From assembly GCF_023229025.1 (NCBI RefSeq), contig NZ_JALOAA010000013.1, positions 1 to 56,032 of the forward strand: DNA of 56,032 bases. The letters run 5' to 3'. Below the pieces are notes generated by a model that saw only the letters and a list, made by a program, of their open reading frames with translations, did not search any database and was not told where the DNA came from. This stretch comes from Sulfurimonas sp. Lineage in GTDB: Bacteria > Campylobacterota > Campylobacteria > Campylobacterales > Sulfurimonadaceae. Below are positions 51,088 through 56,032 of the stretch, in pieces. The position numbers were made by a program, and so were the translations under genes. Numbering within the stretch: the first letter of the stretch is position 1; each line of letters opens with the position of its first letter.

Positions 51088-51109
51088 ACTAAATTTAAGG
51101 CAATTATTG

Positions 51110-51442
51110 ATGTTAGGCGAGAATTTTATATACTTTTTTACTATTCAGGGATTTTTTATGGGAATAGTGTTTGGTATATTAAAATCATTTGATGCGGAGG
51201 GTCTGCTAGTATATACATTTTTAATAACAACTTTTTTTTATCTTTTTTCCCATATAATAGTATCTATGTATTATAAAACAACTCTCGGTAAGCTATATTT
51301 TTTTCCAAAAGAGTCACATGAGAAGAGACTTGATCTTTTTGCCAATGAGATAAATAAAAGAGAAAAAATAATTGATTCAGCTATTAAGATAACAGATAAA
51401 ACAGCTCAAGATAACAGCCCAAGTAGTGAGAAAAGTTCATGA
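51110..51442 (+). CDS. Small membrane protein in the flagellar cluster
   Basis: The ATG at 51110 has AAGG nine bases upstream; a TTG directly before it is less likely. The 110-residue product has two hydrophobic segments (about 6-23 and 31-52) and a hydrophilic Lys/Ser-rich tail. A small membrane gene between flhG and fliA is a regular feature in Campylobacterota, so a flagellar role is inferred, but none is known. It overlaps fliA by 4 bp. Confidence 0.7.
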   Translation: MLGENFIYFFTIQGFFMGIVFGILKSFDAEGLLVYTFLITTFFYLFSHIIVSMYYKTTLGKLYFFPKESHEKRLDLFANEINKREKIIDSAIKITDKTAQDNSPSSEKSS

Positions 51443-52122
51443 TTTCTGCATATACACAAGATTTAAAACATAAAGAAGATGAGCTAGCAATTCAATACCT
51501 GCCTGCAGTAAAAGCCATGGCATATAGATTAAAAGAGAGACTTCCTAGCTCTATTGATTATCTGGACCTCTCTGCAATAGGGACAGAAGAGCTTATAAAA
51601 CTTGCAAGAAGATATGATGAGAGTTTAAATGACTCTTTTTGGGGTTATGCTAAGAAGAGGGTATATGGAGCTATGCTTGATTATTTAAGAAGCTTAGATG
51701 TTCTTAGTCGTGCAAGCAGAAAGCTAGTAAAAGCTATAGACTATGCCATAGAAGAGTATAGAGTATCTCATGATGAAGAGCCAAGTGATGAGCAGTTGGC
51801 TGAGATGCTAGATGAGAGTGTAAAGAAGATACATGAAGCTAGAATTGCCTCATCTATCTATACCGTTATGCCTTTAGAAGATCAGTTGCAAGTAGGTGAT
51901 GAAGGCTCTTCGATTGCTAATATAGAAAAAGAAGAGTTAGTGGAGAATATTAAAACTGTTCTTAGCCAATATACTCAAAGAGAGCAGTTGATAATACAGT
52001 TTTACTATTTTGAAGAGTTGACACTAAAAGAGATTAGTGATATTTTAGATATTACAGAGTCAAGAATTTCTCAAATTCATAAATCTGTTATTCATAAAAT
52101 TAAAGAGAGTGTGGGAGCTTAA
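51439..52122 (+). CDS. fliA: Flagellar sigma factor FliA (sigma-28)
   Basis: The 227-residue product has sigma region 2 (YLPAVKAMAYRLKERLPSSI, then YDESLNDSFWGYAKKRVYGA), region 3 (RKLVKAIDYAIEEYRVSHDE) and region 4 (LIIQFYYFEELTLKEISDIL, then TESRISQIHKSVIHKIK). It drives late flagellar genes and is held by FlgM until the hook is complete. It follows flhF-flhG in one operon and ends one base before fliM. Confidence 0.95.
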   Translation: MISAYTQDLKHKEDELAIQYLPAVKAMAYRLKERLPSSIDYLDLSAIGTEELIKLARRYDESLNDSFWGYAKKRVYGAMLDYLRSLDVLSRASRKLVKAIDYAIEEYRVSHDEEPSDEQLAEMLDESVKKIHEARIASSIYTVMPLEDQLQVGDEGSSIANIEKEELVENIKTVLSQYTQREQLIIQFYYFEELTLKEISDILDITESRISQIHKSVIHKIKESVGA

Positions 52123-52123
52123 G

Positions 52124-53242
52124 ATGGCAGATATACTTTCACAAGAAGAGATTGATGCGCTTTTAGATGTTGTTGATGATGAGGGAGATGATTTACTTGA
52201 TAGCGGAGAAGACTCCCTAGTTTCTCAAAGACAAGTAACGCTTTATGATTTTAAAAGACCAAACAGAGTATCAAAAGAGCAGCTTCGTGCGTTTCGCGGT
52301 ATCCACGATAAGATGGCAAGGTCATTAGCTTCTCAGATATCATCAATTATGCGCTCAATTGTAGAGATTCAGCTTCACTCTGTTGACCAGATGACCTATG
52401 GCGAGTTTCTAATGTCACTTCCTAATCCTACCAGCTTCAACGTATTTTCTATGAAGCCGTTAGAAGGAAGCGGTGTTATAGAGATAAATCCTTCAATCGC
52501 TTTTCCCATGCTAGATCGCCTTTTGGGCGGAAAGGGCGAGCCTTTTGACGCCAGCAGAGAGTTCTCAGATATAGAGCTTAGTCTTTTTGAGACTATTTTA
52601 AGAGTTATGATGGCTACTCTTAAAGAGGCTTGGGGACCGGTTATGGATATTTTTCCAAATATTGAGTCAAAAGAGTCCAGTCCAAATGTTGTTCAGATTG
52701 TTGCTCAAAATGAAATTGTTGTCATGGTTGTTATGGAGATTATTATTGGACAGAGTTCAGGTATGATGAATATATGCTATCCTGTTATCGCGTTAGAGCC
52801 GGTTTTGCCAAAACTTGCCAGCAGAGATTTAATGTTAAATGAGACAAGTACAAAAAAAAGCAGAAATACAGAGCTACATGTGCTTCTTGGCGGTGCAAAA
52901 GTCGGTATTGAAGCGATGCTCGGTAATGCAGAGTTATCACTTAGAGATGTATTGGATTTGCAAAGCGGGGATATTGTAAGGCTTGATAATGCAGCTGATG
53001 ATATGGTTACGCTTTGCGTTGATGGAAAAGATAGATTTAAAGGTAAAATAGGACTTAGAAGATTTAGAAAATCAATACAAGTTACCGAGATAATTGATAC
53101 GGAAAAAGATGCAGTAAAACGTGCATTAGAGAATTTTGAAACTATTAGACGAGAAAAGATATCGGGTGTAAAAGAGATTATATTTGATACTGATGAAGCT
53201 CAAAATAGAGATAGAGATGAAAAAAAAGTAAAAGAGGAGTAG
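52124..53242 (+). CDS. fliM: Flagellar motor switch protein FliM
   Basis: The start at 52124 gives the expected CheY-binding N-terminus ILSQEEIDALLD; a longer frame from 52109 is rejected. The 372-residue product has the FliM middle domain (RGIHDKMARSLASQISSIMR, with the following TYGEFLMSLPNPT) and the C-terminal FliN-like domain (ELHVLLGGAKVGIEAMLGNA, then LQSGDIVRLDN). It is part of the rotor C-ring. Confidence 0.96.
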   Translation: MADILSQEEIDALLDVVDDEGDDLLDSGEDSLVSQRQVTLYDFKRPNRVSKEQLRAFRGIHDKMARSLASQISSIMRSIVEIQLHSVDQMTYGEFLMSLPNPTSFNVFSMKPLEGSGVIEINPSIAFPMLDRLLGGKGEPFDASREFSDIELSLFETILRVMMATLKEAWGPVMDIFPNIESKESSPNVVQIVAQNEIVVMVVMEIIIGQSSGMMNICYPVIALEPVLPKLASRDLMLNETSTKKSRNTELHVLLGGAKVGIEAMLGNAELSLRDVLDLQSGDIVRLDNAADDMVTLCVDGKDRFKGKIGLRRFRKSIQVTEIIDTEKDAVKRALENFETIRREKISGVKEIIFDTDEAQNRDRDEKKVKEE

Positions 53243-53245
53243 GGG

Positions 53246-54106
53246 ATGAGTGATTTTATGAAACTGTTTGAAAATGAGACGGTGGCTACTGTTGAGGCAC
53301 TAATAGGGCAGGCTCCATCACTTAAGCTCAAAGAGGAGCAAGAGTTAAGTATCATCTCAAATATAATCCCTCCAATAGTTTTGCTAAACATAAGTGTAAG
53401 TGGAGATATTGATGCTTCTGCTATGGTTGCATTAACACCAAACCTAGTTACATCTTTATCTGATATGATGATGGGCGAAGAGAGCAGCAGTAGAGAAGAT
53501 GTTAGTGAGGATGATTTAGATGCTGCAAAAGAGATAGTCTCAAACATATTTGGAGCAATTTCAAATACGCTCTCAGCTCAAAAAGAGTTGCCCGTACTAT
53601 CTTTTAGTATTGACAAGGTTGATTATATTAGTGAGGATAAAGAGGTATCGTTAGAGAATTATAGTAAAATGTTTGTCTATAACTTCAATATAGAAGATGT
53701 TAAATCTCTTTTTATGCTTATAATGGATGAGAGTTTACAAAATGCGATATTTAAGCAAAATAAATCCTCAGATGATGGAAAAAAGCTTGAATCAGATAAC
53801 TCTTCACAACACTCAGCATCTATCTCCTTAAATAGTGAGGAGATGAACAATATATCTCTAATAATGGATGTAAAACTTCCTGTTAAGGTTAGAATCGGAA
53901 AGAAGAAGATGCTTCTAAAAGATGTTTTAAATATGGACATAGGTTCGGTAATAGAGTTAAATCAATTAGCAAATGACCCTTTAGAGATACTGGTTGATGA
54001 CCATGTTATAGCAGAGGGAGAAGTTGTTATTGTTGATGGTAACTTCGGGGTACAAATAACTACTATAGGAACAAAGAGAGAGAGGCTTAATCAGCTCAAG
54101 GGATAA
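53246..54106 (+). CDS. fliY: Flagellar motor switch protein FliY/FliN
   Basis: The 286-residue product begins 3 bp after fliM. The N-terminal two thirds form a CheC-like region (SDISVSG-type core around residues 45-150, including EDDLDAAKEIVSNIFGAISN). The last 80 residues are a FliN domain (IMDVKLPVKVRIGKKKMLLK, then MDIGSVIELNQLANDPLEIL). This is the FliY layout of Campylobacterota, where FliY works with FliN and FliM in the switch. No CheY-P phosphatase motif was confirmed. Confidence 0.88.
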   Translation: MSDFMKLFENETVATVEALIGQAPSLKLKEEQELSIISNIIPPIVLLNISVSGDIDASAMVALTPNLVTSLSDMMMGEESSSREDVSEDDLDAAKEIVSNIFGAISNTLSAQKELPVLSFSIDKVDYISEDKEVSLENYSKMFVYNFNIEDVKSLFMLIMDESLQNAIFKQNKSSDDGKKLESDNSSQHSASISLNSEEMNNISLIMDVKLPVKVRIGKKKMLLKDVLNMDIGSVIELNQLANDPLEILVDDHVIAEGEVVIVDGNFGVQITTIGTKRERLNQLKG

Positions 54107-54107
54107 A

Positions 54108-54866
54108 ATGAAAGATAGAAGAAATGAATTAGCTAAGAGATATGTCAAAGACATTAAGTCTGCCGATGTCTGGAGCGTTTTTAGAATAGTTGCTGATTTT
54201 GTTAAAGGTTTTGATGACCTTGGAGAACTTGGGCCATCAGTAACTATTTTTGGAAGTGCCAGAACAAAAGAGGATGATTTTTATTACAAAGAGGCTCAAA
54301 AACTCTCTCTTATGTTGGCAAATAAAGGTTTTAACATTATAACAGGAGGCGGTCCCGGAATTATGGAGGCTGCAAATAGAGGAGCAAAAGAGTGCCCTGA
54401 TATTGAATCTGTCGGTTTAAATATAGATTTGCCTTTTGAGCAAGTTTCAAATAGATATACTACAAAAGAGTTATACTTTGATTATTTTTTTTCAAGAAAA
54501 GTTATGCTTGTTAAATACTCTATAGCTTATGTAATATTTCCCGGGGGGTTTGGGACGTTAGATGAGCTGTTTGAAGCATTGACTCTTGTTCAGACAAGGA
54601 AAGTAACCGGAGTTAAAATTTTTGTAGTAGGTGTTGACTTTTACCAGCCCCTTCTTAATTTTATAAAAGATAAATTGCAGCATAGCGGAATGATTGATAA
54701 AGATGATGTAGAGATAATTAGATTGACTGATGATTTACAGCGCGTTGTCAAAGAGGTTGAGGAGTCGCTTATTGACCAGATAGAAATTCTTGAAGAAGTA
54801 GGCTTAGAAAATACTAAGTATTATAAATCCTTGTCAGATTTTAAAGATGAACAAGATACAAAGTAA
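54108..54866 (+). CDS. LOG-family nucleotide phosphoribohydrolase-like protein
   Basis: The 252-residue product has the Lonely-Guy signatures IITGGGPGIMEAANRGA (about 79-95) and PGGFGTLDELFEALTLVQ (about 145-162). The family (TIGR00730 type) cleaves the N-glycosidic bond of nucleoside 5'-monophosphates. Bacterial members outside plant associates have uncertain physiological substrates. The Rossmann fold starts near residue 40 after an N-terminal helix pair. It begins 1 bp after fliY. Confidence 0.88.
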   Translation: MKDRRNELAKRYVKDIKSADVWSVFRIVADFVKGFDDLGELGPSVTIFGSARTKEDDFYYKEAQKLSLMLANKGFNIITGGGPGIMEAANRGAKECPDIESVGLNIDLPFEQVSNRYTTKELYFDYFFSRKVMLVKYSIAYVIFPGGFGTLDELFEALTLVQTRKVTGVKIFVVGVDFYQPLLNFIKDKLQHSGMIDKDDVEIIRLTDDLQRVVKEVEESLIDQIEILEEVGLENTKYYKSLSDFKDEQDTK

Positions 54867-54871
54867 TAAAA

Positions 54872-55900
54872 ATGAAAAAAAGTAAAGTTTTAGTCGGAAT
54901 GAGTGGAGGTGTTGATTCAACAGTCTCTGCACTACTCCTTAAGAACCAAGGATATGAGGTAGAGGGTTTATATATGAAGCTTCACTCTAAGCCGGGCTAT
55001 CATGAGATTAATCAAGCAAGAGCACAAAAAGCTGCAGATTTTGTTGGAATTAAACTGCATGTACTGGATTTGCAGGAGACCTTTAACAGAGAAGTTTTTC
55101 AACCTTTTATAGATACTTATGCTGATGGTAAAACACCAAACCCCTGTGCTCTATGCAACAGAAGCCTAAAGTTTGGCGAGATGGTAAAGTTTGCAGATAA
55201 AATTAGTGCTGATTATGTAGCTACAGGGCACTATATAAAAAGTGATGGAAAATACTTTTACGAGGCAGATGATGACACCAAAGACCAAAGTTATTTTCTT
55301 TTTTATGTCGATAGAAGTATACTGCCTAGACTTATATTTCCGCTAGGAGAGAAGAAAAAAAGTGAAGTTAAAGAGATAGCGGCATCCATAGAGGGGTTAG
55401 AATCGTTTGCTTCTCAGGGTGAATCTTCTGAGATATGCTTTGTTGAGACAACCTATACGGATCTACTTAAAGATTATGTTGAAGTTGACAACGTAGGTGA
55501 AGTGATTGACAAAGATGGAAATGTTGTAGGTGAGCATAAAGGATATATGCACTATACAATAGGCAAAAGAAAGGGATTTACTGTAAGAGGTGCACATGAT
55601 CCGCACTATGTTTTAAGCATTGATGCAGATAAAAATCAGATAGTTGTAGGGAAAAAAGAGGAGCTATCATGCAGTAGTGTAGTTTTAAATAATTTAAATC
55701 TATATACTGACGAGAAAGAGTTTGATACGACTGTAAAACTAAGATATAGAACAAAAGCTGTACCGTGTCATGTTGTAGTAAAAAACAATAAAGCGTATGC
55801 AACTTTAAAAGAGAGCGTATTTGGCGTAGCAACAGGGCAAGCCGCTGTTTTTTACGATGATTCTAAGCTTATAGGCGGCGGCTGGATAGAAGAAAACTGA
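54872..55900 (+). CDS. mnmA: tRNA 2-thiouridylase
   Basis: The 342-residue product has the PP-loop VLVGMSGGVDSTVSALLL (about 6-23), TPNPCALCNRSLKFG with the first catalytic Cys, KDQSYFLFYVDRSIL, SSEICFVE with the second Cys, and the closing barrel GKRKGFTVRGAHDPHYVLSI. It adds sulphur to the wobble uridine of Lys, Glu and Gln tRNAs. Both cysteines are present. It is the last complete gene of the window. Confidence 0.96.
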   Translation: MKKSKVLVGMSGGVDSTVSALLLKNQGYEVEGLYMKLHSKPGYHEINQARAQKAADFVGIKLHVLDLQETFNREVFQPFIDTYADGKTPNPCALCNRSLKFGEMVKFADKISADYVATGHYIKSDGKYFYEADDDTKDQSYFLFYVDRSILPRLIFPLGEKKKSEVKEIAASIEGLESFASQGESSEICFVETTYTDLLKDYVEVDNVGEVIDKDGNVVGEHKGYMHYTIGKRKGFTVRGAHDPHYVLSIDADKNQIVVGKKEELSCSSVVLNNLNLYTDEKEFDTTVKLRYRTKAVPCHVVVKNNKAYATLKESVFGVATGQAAVFYDDSKLIGGGWIEEN

Positions 55901-55980
55901 CCATTAAAAGCACCCATAAAAGTGCAATATAGAGATTCTTCAAAAACTCTCACACTAATTAAGAAATAAATAAGCCTAAC

Positions 55981-56001
55981 TTGCCTATAATTCCCCTCCA
56001 C
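55981..56001 (+). promoter_or_regulatory. Promoter-like motif of a possible stable-RNA transcript at the edge
   Basis: TTGCCTATAATTCCCCTCCAC has a perfect -10 (55986-55991) and the same surroundings as the tRNA-Lys promoter (TTGCCTATAATTCGCGTCCAC on the minus strand near 1840-1866). No consensus -35 is present at 17 bp. A tRNA or rRNA transcript may start here and run off the window. A frame starting ATGAGTGAAACG at 56005 has no ribosome binding site and is not called. Confidence 0.45.
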
Positions 56002-56032
56002 AAAATGAGTGAAACGAAATTTCTACGCAAGC

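Noticed and set aside
56005..56032. Possible gene start ATGAGTGAAACG at the right edge
   Set aside because: Only nine codons are visible and there is no ribosome binding site; the promoter context suits a stable RNA better.

Overview
The window reads as a stretch of a Campylobacterota (epsilonproteobacterial) chromosome, closest in style to Sulfurimonas and relatives. The pointers are the AT-rich, tightly packed operons with many overlapping stop/start codons, the flagellar order flhF-flhG-(small membrane gene)-fliA-fliM-fliY, an amidohydrolase of the aminofutalosine (menaquinone) type, an OmpR-family regulator whose DNA-binding half resembles HsrA/CosR, and the thrB-ylxR-infB-rbfA-rimP block. 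The genus is inferred from gene content and is not proven.

Layout. 1-1458: 5' part of a Cache/PAS sensor gene on the minus strand, followed by a minus-strand tRNA-Lys/tRNA-Glu pair behind a near-consensus promoter. 1930-15872: one long plus-strand envelope block. It has a first Bat locus (VWA protein, VWA+TPR protein, BatD), then exported and lipoprotein genes (an unknown protein, LPP20, COG3014, YcfL, LpoB), then a complete second Bat locus (MoxR, DUF58, small membrane protein, VWA, VWA+TPR, BatD). 15869-25203 and on to 26015: housekeeping genes (tyrA, bamA, ppx/gppA, ferredoxin, a response regulator/kinase pair, folB, plsY, nadA, nadC).

26024-32839: the accessory region. The flhB start is preceded by a 61-bp imperfect copy of its own 5' end, which creates a 43-codon fusion ORF. 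The flhB 3' end carries a 5.6-kb integrated element bounded by an 18-bp direct repeat. The element encodes two unrecognised cargo proteins, a small ssDNA-binding-like protein, a Rep_trans-type rolling-circle initiator or relaxase, an excisionase-like HTH protein and a tyrosine recombinase. It supplies flhB with a substitute C-terminus, and the displaced original tail still lies at the right junction. A hairpin-rich intergenic stretch in front of rep is a candidate nicking origin.

32879-55900: housekeeping again. It holds a DHH phosphoesterase, an M23 peptidase, lpxC, tsaB-like, thrB, the infB block, ribD, ubiE/menG, xseA, an FmdE-like gene, an ogt-type methyltransferase, sppA and the aminofutalosine-type deaminase on the minus strand, then aroQ, folK, the flagellar regulation/switch cluster, a LOG-family gene and mnmA. 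The last bases hold a promoter-like motif similar to that of the tRNA pair, which may mark another stable-RNA transcript starting at the window edge.

No CRISPR array, insertion sequence or rRNA gene is visible.
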